This document shows positions 25,078-33,214 of a stretch of 64,000 nt of DNA, piece after piece (the first letter of the stretch is position 1; each line of letters begins with the position of its first letter). The position numbers were made by a program, and so were the translations under genes. The notes below the pieces were generated by a model that was not told the origin of the DNA, did no database searches, and worked only from the letters and a program-made list of their open reading frames with translations. Source of the stretch: DATJLY01 sp035518375 (GTDB lineage: Bacteria; Pseudomonadota; Alphaproteobacteria; ATCC43930; CGMCC-115725); contig DATIXQ010000004.1 of assembly GCA_035518375.1 (NCBI GenBank), forward strand, positions 1 through 64,000, in the 5' to 3' direction.

Positions 25078-25842
25078 TCACGCCTCGTAGCTGCGATAGA
25101 GCGTATATGCCGCGACCAAGAGGATCACGCTTGCGAAGATCCGGGTGAGCATGCCCCGCTCACGTGCCAGGACGACTGCGGATCGCATGCCGACGAAGCC
25201 GCCCACCACGCCGCCCGCGATAAAGAAAGCGGAAATCGGCGAGTTCACAAGCCCGGACCAGGCGTAATTGAGCGCCGTGATGATGCCGAAGCTGCCGACC
25301 GAGAACAGCGAGGAACCGATCGCGTTGATGATGGGTATGCCGCTCGCAAGCATTAATGCCGGCACGATCAGAAAACCTCCGCCGATGCCGAAGAAACCTG
25401 AAAGCGCCCCGGTGAGGAAGCCGATGGTCGCGAGTTTCATGACGATCGGCCCGCTGAGGCGTACGTCCGGATCGCCCGCGCGCGACTCATGCCGGAACAT
25501 CGCCGCCGCAACCGCCACCATAAGGACCGCGAACAGCACGAGCAGCTTCTGACCCGCCATCGCCTTGCCGAGGGTCGAGCCCAGGAATGCGCCGAGCGCG
25601 CCCGCACCGGCGAAAACCGCGGCGATCGACCATTTCACTGTGCCGGCGCGGGCATGATGCGCGAGGTTGGCGAACGCGTTGACGCTCACCGCGAGCGCGC
25701 TTGTGCCGATGGCGAGATGTGCGTCGGTGATGCCAACGACATAGAGAAGCGCCGGAACCGCGAGAATAGACCCGCCGCCGCCGATAAGGCCCAAGGAGAA
25801 GCCGACAACGGCGCCCGAGAGGGTGGCAAGCGTGGACTGCAT
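25078..25842 (-). CDS. TauE/SafE-family (COG0730) anion permease
   Basis: 254 aa with eight hydrophobic segments in two halves. Each half begins with the family's Gly-rich loop: GLIGGGGSILAVPALL near 18-33 and GFFGIGGGFLIVPALM near 152-167. The family exports sulfite, sulfoacetate or thiosulfate-like anions. It is the last gene of the minus run bigR, yeeE-like, yedE-like, tauE-like, as in other BigR/SqrR sulfide-responsive operons, so transport of a sulfur oxyanion is the likely job. Confidence 0.9.
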   Translation of the reverse strand: MQSTLATLSGAVVGFSLGLIGGGGSILAVPALLYVVGITDAHLAIGTSALAVSVNAFANLAHHARAGTVKWSIAAVFAGAGALGAFLGSTLGKAMAGQKLLVLFAVLMVAVAAAMFRHESRAGDPDVRLSGPIVMKLATIGFLTGALSGFFGIGGGFLIVPALMLASGIPIINAIGSSLFSVGSFGIITALNYAWSGLVNSPISAFFIAGGVVGGFVGMRSAVVLARERGMLTRIFASVILLVAAYTLYRSYEA

Positions 25843-25856
25843 CGTGGCGCGTCCGC

Positions 25857-26294
25857 TCAGGCCTGCTTGAGCCGCCGGGCCTCACGCGACTGAAAGCCGG
25901 CGAACCCCGCCATGCCGGCGACCATCGCCGCCACGAACAGATACGACAGGGGATTGCCCAACCCCAGCGACGCGAGCGCGGGGCCGGGGCAATAGCCGAC
26001 GAGGCCCCAGCCGATCCCGAACAGAACCGCACCGATCGCCAAGCGGCGATCGATCCGGCCTTGCGCGGGTTGCGGGAAGGCTGGCACGCACAGCGGCTTT
26101 CTCAGCCGGCGCGCGAGGCCATAGCCAATGGCGGCAGCCGGGATGGCCCCCAGCATCACGAAGGCGAGGCTCGGATCCCAGTCGCCCGCGAGGTCAAGAA
26201 ATCCGAGCACCTTCGCGGGATTGATCATTTGCGAGACCGTCAGCCCCAACCCGAACACGAAGCCCGCGACAAGTGCTGTGAGGATGCGTGCCAT
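25857..26294 (-). CDS. YeeE/YedE half-transporter (DUF6691 type)
   Basis: 145 aa with four membrane segments. GLTVSQMINPAKVLGFLDLAGDWDPSLAFVM is the family signature, and VGYCPGPALASLG holds the conserved Cys that binds sulfur species in YeeE. ATG 26294 has GGAGCC about 9 nt upstream and lies 5 nt after the previous gene's stop. It should pair with the product of 26300-26725 to form one thiosulfate or sulfane-sulfur import channel. Confidence 0.9.
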   Translation of the reverse strand: MARILTALVAGFVFGLGLTVSQMINPAKVLGFLDLAGDWDPSLAFVMLGAIPAAAIGYGLARRLRKPLCVPAFPQPAQGRIDRRLAIGAVLFGIGWGLVGYCPGPALASLGLGNPLSYLFVAAMVAGMAGFAGFQSREARRLKQA

Positions 26295-26299
26295 GAGGA

Positions 26300-26725
26300 T
26301 CAGGCTCCGATGAGATGCCGTGCGATAAAGACGGTGGCGAAGCCGCTCGCCATGAAGAGGAGCGTCGCGGCAATGGACCGGGGTGACAGCCGTGCCATGC
26401 CGCAGACGCCGTGTCCGCTGGTGCAGCCGCCACCAAGCCGTGTTCCAAACCCGACGAGAAGCCCGCCCGCGATGACGATGGGCGCCGAGGCGGTGAGTGC
26501 GATGGCCGGGAGCGAGCCCCCGGCGAGCCGGTAGACGATCGGCGCCAAAACGAGCCCGGCGAGAAACGCCATTCGCCAAGCGCTCTCGCCAGGCTGCGGC
26601 CGCATCAGGTTGCCCAGGATCCCGCTGATGCCGGCGATGCGGGCCTGGCTCAGCCAGAGCAGCGAAGCGGCGAGGCCGATGAGGGCGCCGCCGATGAGTG
26701 CCGAGACGGGCGTGAAATGGTCCAT
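26300..26725 (-). CDS. YeeE/YedE half-transporter, partner subunit
   Basis: 141 aa, four membrane segments. FGTRLGGGCTSGHGVCGMARLSPRS near 94-118 is the YeeE/YedE core, with the Cys that carries sulfur in transit. It sits between bigR (12 bp gap) and the DUF6691-type half, as in two-gene versions of the transporter. Repression by BigR in the absence of sulfide is the expected control. Confidence 0.9.
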   Translation of the reverse strand: MDHFTPVSALIGGALIGLAASLLWLSQARIAGISGILGNLMRPQPGESAWRMAFLAGLVLAPIVYRLAGGSLPAIALTASAPIVIAGGLLVGFGTRLGGGCTSGHGVCGMARLSPRSIAATLLFMASGFATVFIARHLIGA

Positions 26726-26737
26726 GCTCTTATCTCC

Positions 26738-27076
26738 TCAGCGTCTGCTCTTGGCGTCGGGAGCGCAGAAAAGCCGGTACAGCTCGGCAAGGATCGAGTG
26801 CACCCGGTCGGATCCTATCCGGTAGTAGATGACGGTGCCTTCGCGCCGGGTCGCCACGAGCCGTTCCTCGCGCAGCAGCGCGAGATGACGCGACAAATTC
26901 GACTGGGTAAGCCCGAGGCGGGTCACGAGCTCGCCCACCGACCGCTCGCGCTCGATCAGGCTGCACAAAATCAAGAGGCGATGCCGGCTCGCGAGCGCGG
27001 CAAGAAAGGCCTCGGCCTCGGCCGCGCGCTTCTTGAGCGCCGCGGGGTTCAGGTCTTTGAGCGCCATATTCATCAT
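26738..27076 (-). CDS. bigR: ArsR-family sulfide/persulfide-responsive repressor (BigR/SqrR type)
   Basis: 112 aa winged helix. The recognition part reads GLTQSNLSRHLALLREERLV at about 55-74. Cys38 (RLLILCSLIE) and Cys104 (YRLFCAPD) fall where BigR/SqrR have the pair that forms a tetrasulfide with persulfides; metal-site Cys of classical ArsR are absent. It heads the yeeE/yedE/tauE-like operon. The classic partner, a persulfide dioxygenase, is missing here. ATG at 27076 or 27067; neither has a ribosome site. A 9-bp inverted repeat overlaps the start, consistent with self-repression. Confidence 0.85.
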   Translation of the reverse strand: MMNMALKDLNPAALKKRAAEAEAFLAALASRHRLLILCSLIERERSVGELVTRLGLTQSNLSRHLALLREERLVATRREGTVIYYRIGSDRVHSILAELYRLFCAPDAKSRR

Positions 27077-27097
27077 ACATGAGTGATATATGATGAA
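27069..27097. promoter_or_regulatory. inverted repeat overlapping the bigR start, likely BigR operator
   Basis: TTCATCATA and TATGATGAA, a perfect 9-bp inverted repeat with an 11-bp spacer, in an AT-rich patch unlike the surroundings. It covers the bigR start codons, so bound protein would block transcription start or early elongation. Confidence 0.6.
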
Positions 27098-27144
27098 AGA
27101 TCCGTTCGATCAAGTGGGGTGAAGGGGAAGAGAACAAGGATCTG

Positions 27145-27175
27145 GCGGAGGCCGCGGCTCCCACGCGGCCTCCGC
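27145..27175 (-). terminator. terminator-like hairpin downstream of adh
   Basis: A perfect 12-bp stem (GCGGAGGCCGCG / CGCGGCCTCCGC) with a 7-nt loop, starting 8 nt after the adh stop on the minus strand. It is followed on that strand by a loose pyrimidine run (CCTTGTTCTCTTCCCC) rather than a clean U-tract. On the plus strand GCTGTTTT follows. Confidence 0.6.
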
Positions 27176-27182
27176 GCTGTTT

Positions 27183-28217
27183 TCAGCGCTTGATCACCAC
27201 CTTCAGCGCCTGGTTCGTCGCGGCATGGCCGAAGGTCTCATAGGCATCGAGCATCTGGTCGAACCGGAAGCGATGGGTGATCAGCTTCGTGGGGTCGATC
27301 CTTCCTCCCTGCACCGTCTTCAGCAGCATCGGCGTCGTTACGGTATCAACGAGCCGCGTGGTGATCGTGATGTTTTGCGACCACAGGCGCTCCAGGTGCA
27401 GATCGACCTTGGCGCCGTGCACGCCGACATTGGCGATGGTGCCGCCCGGGGCGACGATGTTCTCGCAAGTGATGAACGACGCGGGCACGCCGACCGCCTC
27501 GATGGCGGTGTCGACGCCGCGCCCGCCCGTCAACTTCAGCACGGCCTCGGCCGCGTTTCCGGTCGCCGCGACTGTCTTGGTGGCGCCGAAGCGCCCAGCC
27601 GCGCGGAGCCGGTTCTCGTCGGGATCGACCATGATGATCTCGGCCGGGGCATAGAACTGTGCCGTCAGGAGCGCGGCGAGACCGATCGGCCCCGCTCCGA
27701 CGATCGCGACGGTACTGCCGGGCTCGACCTTGCCGTTGAGGACGCCGCACTCGAAGCCGGTCGGCAGGATGTCGCTCAACATCACCACCGCTTCCTCTGC
27801 GAGCCCGTCCGGGACCCGATAGAGGCTCGTATCCGCATGCGGAATTCGCACATATTCGGCCTGCGTCCCGTCGATGGCGTTGCCCAGGATCCAGCCGCCG
27901 GTCGTGCAGTGGGAATACATTCCACGGCGGCAATATTCGCATCGCCCGCAAGCCGAGATGCAGGAGACAAGGACGTGGTCGCCCGGACGGAAGACCGTAA
28001 CGCCGGTTCCGACCTCCTCGATCACTCCGACCGCTTCGTGTCCAAGGATTCGGCCGGGCGCGCAGGTCGGCACGTCGCCTTTCAATATGTGAAGGTCGGT
28101 GCCGCAGATCGTCGTCGTCGAGACTTTGACGATGGCGTCGGTGGCAGCTTCGAGTTCCGGCATAGGGCGCTCGACGAGCGCCTTTTTGCCGGGTGCCTGA
28201 TAGACGAGTGCTTTCAA
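27183..28217 (-). CDS. zinc-dependent medium-chain alcohol dehydrogenase
   Basis: 344 aa MDR dehydrogenase. Catalytic zinc ligands are Cys38, His60 and Glu61 (GHEAVGVIEEVG). The structural zinc is held by Cys90, 93, 96 and 104 (CGRCEYCRRGMYSHC). NAD-binding GAGPIGLAALL is near 173. The NTTD/CTTGGWILG pattern resembles bacterial Adh enzymes that use short alcohols or aldehydes. TTG start at 28217 with GGGAG 7 nt upstream. A FixK-like box lies at 28307-28320, about 55 nt above a predicted start near 28272. Reoxidising NADH by fermentation would fit that control. Diverges from macA. Confidence 0.9.
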   Translation of the reverse strand: MKALVYQAPGKKALVERPMPELEAATDAIVKVSTTTICGTDLHILKGDVPTCAPGRILGHEAVGVIEEVGTGVTVFRPGDHVLVSCISACGRCEYCRRGMYSHCTTGGWILGNAIDGTQAEYVRIPHADTSLYRVPDGLAEEAVVMLSDILPTGFECGVLNGKVEPGSTVAIVGAGPIGLAALLTAQFYAPAEIIMVDPDENRLRAAGRFGATKTVAATGNAAEAVLKLTGGRGVDTAIEAVGVPASFITCENIVAPGGTIANVGVHGAKVDLHLERLWSQNITITTRLVDTVTTPMLLKTVQGGRIDPTKLITHRFRFDQMLDAYETFGHAATNQALKVVIKR

Positions 28218-28306
28218 CGGACTCTCCCTTTATTCGAAACCTGGTCCCATCAGCCCGGTGGCGAAAAAGACCACGCAAATGGTGGCGCGTCCGCGTCGGG
28301 GCGGCC

Positions 28307-28320
28307 TTGATCTGGCTCAG
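28307..28320 (-). promoter_or_regulatory. FNR/FixK-like box upstream of adh
   Basis: TTGATCTGGCTCAG, an intact TTGAT half and a CTCAG half with one mismatch in the outer base. The predicted minus-strand start near 28272 leaves a 55-nt leader with a GGGAG ribosome site before the TTG start at 28217. Confidence 0.5.
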
Positions 28321-28410
28321 TAGAACCGACGGAGAACCCGCAACCCACTGGCGGCAAGCCGAAAGCGGCGCACGCCATTGCACCGCCGGCTGGCCCGATA
28401 AGGGCGCTCT

Positions 28411-28424
28411 TTGACACACATCAA
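28411..28424 (+). promoter_or_regulatory. FNR/FixK-like box upstream of macA
   Basis: TTGACACACATCAA, a full TTGA-N6-TCAA match. Centre 28417.5 predicts a plus-strand start near 28459, 18 nt before the ATG of the MacA-like gene. Confidence 0.65.
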
Positions 28425-28476
28425 GGCGGGAGCGCGCGAAACCGGTGACCCTTCGCACGAGAGTTGGACGTCACAG

Positions 28477-29664
28477 ATGAATGATCGTGCCGAGACAGTG
28501 ATCCGCGGTCTGCAGCCATCGGAGACCGCTCCCAGCGCCGCGCAGCGCCGGCATTTCCATTGGCTCCCATGGACTGTCGCGGCCGTCGTCGCGGTTGCGC
28601 TCGCCGCCCTTGCCTGGGCGCATTTTGCGCGCGGCCCGACTGTCTCCTACACGACCGATACCGTGACCCGAGGCGCCGTCACGCGCACGGTGACGGCAAC
28701 GGGGACCGTCAATCCCGAACTTACGATCATAGTCGGCAGCTATGTGTCAGGGGTCATCCAATCGCTGTCGTGCGACTACAACACCGAGGTCAAAGCCGGC
28801 CAAGTGTGCGCGAAGATCGATCCACGGCCCTACCAGGCGGCACTTGATCAATATGCTGGCCAGCTTGCCCGCGATCAGGCCCTTCTTGAGAAGGACCGGG
28901 CGAACCTCGCACGCTACCAGACGCTCGCGGCGCAGAACTCGATCGCTCGCCAACAGGCCGAGGACCAAGTTTACCTGGTTCATCAAGACGAAGGCACCGT
29001 CAAGCTCGACCAGTCGCTGGTCGAAAGCGCGAAGCTCAATCTCGGCTACACGGATATCGTGTCACCCGTCGACGGCACCGTCGTGTCGCGCAACGTGACG
29101 CAAGGCCAGACGGTCGCCGCCAGCTTCCAGACCCCGACCTTGTTCCTTATCGCCACCGATCTCAAGAAGATGGAAGTCGACACCAACACCAGTGAAAGCG
29201 ACATCGGTACCGTCAAAGAGGGCCAAAATGCCAATTTCACCGTTGATGCTTATCCCGATCGCATTTTTCGCGGACAGGTGACCCAGGTCCGGCAATCGCC
29301 GCAAACGGTGCAGAACGTCGTGACCTATGACGCGGTCGTCGGCATCGACAATCACGATTTCGCGCTGAAGCCGGGCATGACGGCCTCGACGCAAATCATC
29401 GTCGATCAGCGAACCGACGTGTTGCGTGTCCCCGATCAGGGGCTGCGCTACGCGGCCGCCGCGCTCGGTGGATCGGCGAACGGCGTTCAGCATGTCTTCG
29501 TCATGCGAGGTGGAAAGCCGGTCGCCGTCCCCGTGCAGGTTGGGCTCGATGACGGCAATTTTTCCGAGATTGTCTCAGGCGGCCTCAGCGCCGGCGACCG
29601 CGTGATCACAGCCGAGCGCAGCGACGCCGCAGGCGGCAACGGACTGCCGCCGCCGCGGCTCTGA
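28477..29664 (+). CDS. macA: MacA-like periplasmic adaptor (HlyD/RND family)
   Basis: 395 aa. An N-terminal membrane anchor (about 28-46) precedes the adaptor fold: lipoyl half (VTATGTVNPELTIIVGSYVSG), a short helical hairpin with DQYAGQLARDQALLEKDRA, second lipoyl half (IVSPVDGTVVSRNVTQGQTV) and beta-barrel domain. It links the MacB-type ATPase to an outer-membrane channel, which is not encoded here. ATG 28477 is chosen because the predicted transcript starts near 28459; the ribosome site is weak. macB starts 9 nt after its stop. Confidence 0.9.
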   Translation: MNDRAETVIRGLQPSETAPSAAQRRHFHWLPWTVAAVVAVALAALAWAHFARGPTVSYTTDTVTRGAVTRTVTATGTVNPELTIIVGSYVSGVIQSLSCDYNTEVKAGQVCAKIDPRPYQAALDQYAGQLARDQALLEKDRANLARYQTLAAQNSIARQQAEDQVYLVHQDEGTVKLDQSLVESAKLNLGYTDIVSPVDGTVVSRNVTQGQTVAASFQTPTLFLIATDLKKMEVDTNTSESDIGTVKEGQNANFTVDAYPDRIFRGQVTQVRQSPQTVQNVVTYDAVVGIDNHDFALKPGMTASTQIIVDQRTDVLRVPDQGLRYAAAALGGSANGVQHVFVMRGGKPVAVPVQVGLDDGNFSEIVSGGLSAGDRVITAERSDAAGGNGLPPPRL

Positions 29665-29673
29665 GCAATCGCC

Positions 29674-31791
29674 ATGCCGCGCGAAACCGGTGGATTGGGC
29701 GAGCCCGTCATTCAGATCGCGGACGTCACACGCACATTCGTGTTGGGCGATGTGAAGGTCGACGCGCTCCGCGGCATCAATCTTACGGTCCGCGCCGGCG
29801 AGTTCGTCGCGATCATGGGCTCCTCGGGGTCCGGCAAGTCGACGCTCATGAACATCCTTGGATGCCTCGACCGCCCGACGAATGGCCAGTATTTCCTTGC
29901 GGGCGCAGACGTGGCGGCGCTGAGCGAGCCCGACCTCGCCCGGATCAGGAGCGAGCGGCTCGGCTTCGTGTTTCAGAGCTTCAATCTTCTGGCCCGCACA
30001 AGTGCCCTCGAGAATGTGGGCCTGCCGCTCTACTACGCCGCCGCGGGGCCGGTAGGGGCGTCCGCCCGCACCGACCGGGCACGCAAGGCGCTTCAGTTCG
30101 TCGACCTTGGCGCACGCGAGCGCAACACGCCGGGGCAGCTTTCCGGCGGCCAGCAACAGCGCGTGGCCATCGCCCGCGCGCTCATCAACGTGCCGAGCCT
30201 CCTGCTCGCCGATGAGCCCACCGGCAATCTCGACACCCGCACTTCGCATGAGATCATGGAGACGCTGTCCGCGCTGAATCGCGATCAGGGCGTGACAATC
30301 GTCCTTGTCACACACGAGGCCGACATTGCCGCTTATGCGGACCGCATCGTCACCATGCGGGACGGCGCGATCGTGTCCGACGAGTCCGTTCCCAAACCCG
30401 CCGTCATGTCTGCGATCGAGCATCGAGCTTCCGCGCCAGCGACGGCTGTCGCGGCGGGTTCACGCATCGGGGCAGGCGCTCTTCTGCCTTTCGCCCTCAT
30501 GGTTCTGGTGGCCGCCGCGCAGGCGATCGGGCGCAACAAGATGCGCTCCGCGCTGACCATGCTCGGCGTCTTCATCGGCGTCGCGGCACTCATCGTCATG
30601 GTGGCGGTGGGCGATGGCGCGAGCCAGGCCGTGCGCAAGCAAATCGAAAGTCTCGGAAGCAACGTCGTCGTCATTCTACCCGGTGCGGTCAGTACGGGTG
30701 GAATCCGCGCGGGGTTCGGGAGCGCGAGCACCCTTACGGTTTCGGATGCGCAGGCCATCCGGCGTGAAGACCCGGCCGTCGCACAGGTCGGATACCTCAT
30801 TCGCCAGCAAGGGCAGGTCCAATACGGCAACCAGAACTGGACCACCCAGATACAGGGCGTGAGTGCCAACTATCCGCCGATCACCAATTGGCGTGTTGCT
30901 GCGGGCCGCGCGTTCACAGACGAGGACGAGAGCAAGGCCGCGCTGGTCGCCGTCATCGGCCAGACCGTCTACCGGCAACTCTTCAATCCGGGCGAAAGCC
31001 CGCTCGGCGCGGCCATCGAGGTGAAGGGCGTACCGCTCACGATTGTCGGCGTCCTCGCGGCCAAGGGCCAATCTGCCTTCGGCCAGGATCAAGACGACCT
31101 GCTGATGCTTCCCTTCACGACAGCCGAGCGAAAGGTCCTGGGCGCTGCCGCGCCGAGCCAGCAGCAGACCCCGATCAACTGGGCCTACCTGCCACCGCCC
31201 AATCCTTACAATCTCGTCGCGCGCCTCACGGGCCACGCAAACATGATTTTCATTCAGGCGACGAGCGGGCCGCAGGTGCAGGCTGCGATCCAGCAGGTCA
31301 CCAGCACGCTGGCCCGGCGCCACCGGATCAAGCCAGGCGAGATCAACGATTTCGACGTCCGCAACCTCAGCCAATTCGTCGAGACCGCCGAATCGAGCAG
31401 CCGTATCATGGCTCTTCTCTTGGCCGCCGTGGCATCAATCTCGCTTCTCGTCGGCGGCATCGGGATCATGAACATCTTGCTCGTCTCGGTCACGGAGCGC
31501 ACGCGCGAGATCGGCTTGCGCATGGCGATCGGAGCGCGCCGATTGCATGTGCTGCTCCAATTCCTGGCCGAGGCCGTTTTCCTGAGCGTCAGCGGCGGTC
31601 TGGCGGGGATCGCAACCGGCATAGCGGTCTCCGCCCTCATCCCCGTTCTCTTTGGCTGGCCCGCCCCGGTCTCGGCCGCGGCGGTTGCCGGCGGGTTTGT
31701 TTTCGCGGCCGCGGTCGGGGTGTTCTTCGGCTATTACCCGGCAAGAAAGGCCGCCCACCTCAACCCGATCGAAGCCCTCCGCTACGAATAG
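29674..31791 (+). CDS. macB: MacB-like ABC transporter, ATPase plus permease
   Basis: 705 aa. The N-terminal nucleotide-binding domain has Walker A GSSGSGKST at 49-57, signature LSGGQQQRVAIARAL near 152 and Walker B LLADEPTGNLD. It is fused to an FtsX-type permease with TM1 near 270-295, a large periplasmic domain (about 300-570) and three C-terminal segments. MacB works as a dimer that drives MacA-linked export of peptides, siderophores or lipoproteins by mechanotransmission; substrate here is unknown. It is in one operon with macA. A hairpin lies 5 nt after the stop. Confidence 0.92.
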   Translation: MPRETGGLGEPVIQIADVTRTFVLGDVKVDALRGINLTVRAGEFVAIMGSSGSGKSTLMNILGCLDRPTNGQYFLAGADVAALSEPDLARIRSERLGFVFQSFNLLARTSALENVGLPLYYAAAGPVGASARTDRARKALQFVDLGARERNTPGQLSGGQQQRVAIARALINVPSLLLADEPTGNLDTRTSHEIMETLSALNRDQGVTIVLVTHEADIAAYADRIVTMRDGAIVSDESVPKPAVMSAIEHRASAPATAVAAGSRIGAGALLPFALMVLVAAAQAIGRNKMRSALTMLGVFIGVAALIVMVAVGDGASQAVRKQIESLGSNVVVILPGAVSTGGIRAGFGSASTLTVSDAQAIRREDPAVAQVGYLIRQQGQVQYGNQNWTTQIQGVSANYPPITNWRVAAGRAFTDEDESKAALVAVIGQTVYRQLFNPGESPLGAAIEVKGVPLTIVGVLAAKGQSAFGQDQDDLLMLPFTTAERKVLGAAAPSQQQTPINWAYLPPPNPYNLVARLTGHANMIFIQATSGPQVQAAIQQVTSTLARRHRIKPGEINDFDVRNLSQFVETAESSSRIMALLLAAVASISLLVGGIGIMNILLVSVTERTREIGLRMAIGARRLHVLLQFLAEAVFLSVSGGLAGIATGIAVSALIPVLFGWPAPVSAAAVAGGFVFAAAVGVFFGYYPARKAAHLNPIEALRYE

Positions 31792-31796
31792 AGTGC

Positions 31797-31827
31797 GCAA
31801 TCCCTGGCCCGCAGGCACAGGGATTGC
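31797..31827 (+). terminator. hairpin after macB
   Basis: A perfect 10-bp stem (GCAATCCCTG / CAGGGATTGC) with an 11-nt loop, 5 nt after the macB stop. No U-tract. It lies between macB and a convergent lipoprotein gene and may end transcription in either direction. Confidence 0.45.
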
Positions 31828-31856
31828 GGCAGAGCGCTGTCCTCGGCGTTGGCGGG

Positions 31857-32078
31857 TCAGCCCCCTGGCTGATTGGATGGGGTGGATTGGATGCCGTTAT
31901 TGCCGGGCCCGAGCTGCGACCCGTTCGGCGGAATCGGACTAACGTCGGACGAGGGCGGCGCGCCCGCTGTCCCGGGCGTGTAGGACGAGGCCGGGGCCGG
32001 CGTCGGTTCGGTCGAGGTGTTGGAGCACGCGGCGAGCACCAGGGCGGCGCACGGGAGCGCAACAGCAAGCCACTTCAT
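31857..32078 (-). CDS. small proline-rich lipoprotein
   Basis: 73 aa. Lipobox LAAC at 15-18 after a short hydrophobic leader (MKWLAVALPCAALVLAAC). The mature part is 55 residues rich in Pro, Ser, Thr, Gly and Asn with no folded domain visible. GGTGA lies 7 nt before the ATG. It converges on macB. Function unknown; size and composition resemble unstructured envelope lipoproteins. Confidence 0.7.
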   Translation of the reverse strand: MKWLAVALPCAALVLAACSNTSTEPTPAPASSYTPGTAGAPPSSDVSPIPPNGSQLGPGNNGIQSTPSNQPGG

Positions 32079-32299
32079 CGCGGGTCACCTTTTCAATTCC
32101 CAAGGCCTAACACGCGCCCCATGGACGGTGTTCCTGGGCTCGCGGATTCGTGCGCCAAGGCCCACTCGGACTTGAGAAAATCGCGCGCGGCGAGGCTTCG
32201 TATGTTCGCCGGCAACTTCCCATTAAGCAATTCAGCCGATAGATTGTGGCACAATTCGCCTCGCCCGCCCGCCTTCGGAACGCCCGGTAGAATCTCCTA

Positions 32300-33214
32300 A
32301 TGTTCTCACGTAACGCGCGCTTGACCCACCTCGACCGGCTCGAGGCCGAAAGCATCTTCATCATTCGCGAGGTCGCGGCGCAATTCCGCAACCCGGTGAT
32401 GATGTATTCGATCGGCAAGGACTCGTCGGTCATGCTGCATCTCGCGCTGAAGGCGTTTCGCCCGGCGCGGCTGCCCTTTCCGGTACTGCACATCGACACG
32501 ACCTGGAAATTCCGCGAGATGATCGCATTTCGCGACCGCGTCGCGCGCGAGTTCGGGCTCGAGTTGCGCGTTCACACGAACCCGGAGGGGGTCAAGGCCG
32601 GCGTCACACCTTTCACGCACGGCTCGGCCGCCTACACCGACATCATGAAGACGGCGGCGCTGAAGCAGGCGCTCGATGCTGGCGGCTACGACGCTGCCCT
32701 GGGCGGCGCGCGCCGCGACGAGGAGAAGAGCCGCGCGAAGGAGCGCGTCTTCTCGGTCCGCAGCGCGCAGCACCGCTGGGATCCGAAGAACCAGCGGCCG
32801 GAGCTGTGGAACATCTATAACGGCCGCATCGCCAAGGGCGAGAGCGTGCGTGTCTTCCCGCTCTCGAACTGGACCGAGCTCGACGTTTGGGAATACGTGC
32901 TGCGCGAGAAGATCCCGGTCGTGCCGCTCTATTTTGCCAAGGAGCGTCCGGTCGTCGAGCGCGACGGCACGCTCATCATGGTCGATGACGACCGCATGAA
33001 GCTCGCGCCGGGCGAGCGTCCGGCCATGCGCTCCGTGCGCTTCCGCACGCTCGGCTGCTATCCGCTGACCGGCGCCGTGCCTTCGCACGCCGCGACGCTC
33101 GAGGCGATCATCGACGAGATGCGCGCCGCCACCACCTCCGAGCGCCAGGGCCGCATGATTGACCACGACCAGGCAGGCTCGATGGAAGTGAAGAAGCAGG
33201 AGGGGTATTTCTGA
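32300..33214 (+). CDS. cysD: sulfate adenylyltransferase subunit 2
   Basis: 304 aa. PP-loop of the ATP-sulfurylase small subunit reads YSIGKDSSVMLHLALK at 35-50 (family SxGKDS). Conserved stretches FPVLHIDTTWKFREM, ALGGARRDEEKSRAKER and FRTLGCYPLTGA are all present. With CysN it makes APS from ATP and sulfate. There is no ribosome site before the ATG, and TAGAAT at 32288-32293 ends 6 nt before it, so a leaderless start is possible. The stop overlaps the cysNC start (TGATG). No APS or sulfite reductase genes are nearby, which favours PAPS supply for sulfation. Confidence 0.95.
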   Translation: MFSRNARLTHLDRLEAESIFIIREVAAQFRNPVMMYSIGKDSSVMLHLALKAFRPARLPFPVLHIDTTWKFREMIAFRDRVAREFGLELRVHTNPEGVKAGVTPFTHGSAAYTDIMKTAALKQALDAGGYDAALGGARRDEEKSRAKERVFSVRSAQHRWDPKNQRPELWNIYNGRIAKGESVRVFPLSNWTELDVWEYVLREKIPVVPLYFAKERPVVERDGTLIMVDDDRMKLAPGERPAMRSVRFRTLGCYPLTGAVPSHAATLEAIIDEMRAATTSERQGRMIDHDQAGSMEVKKQEGYF

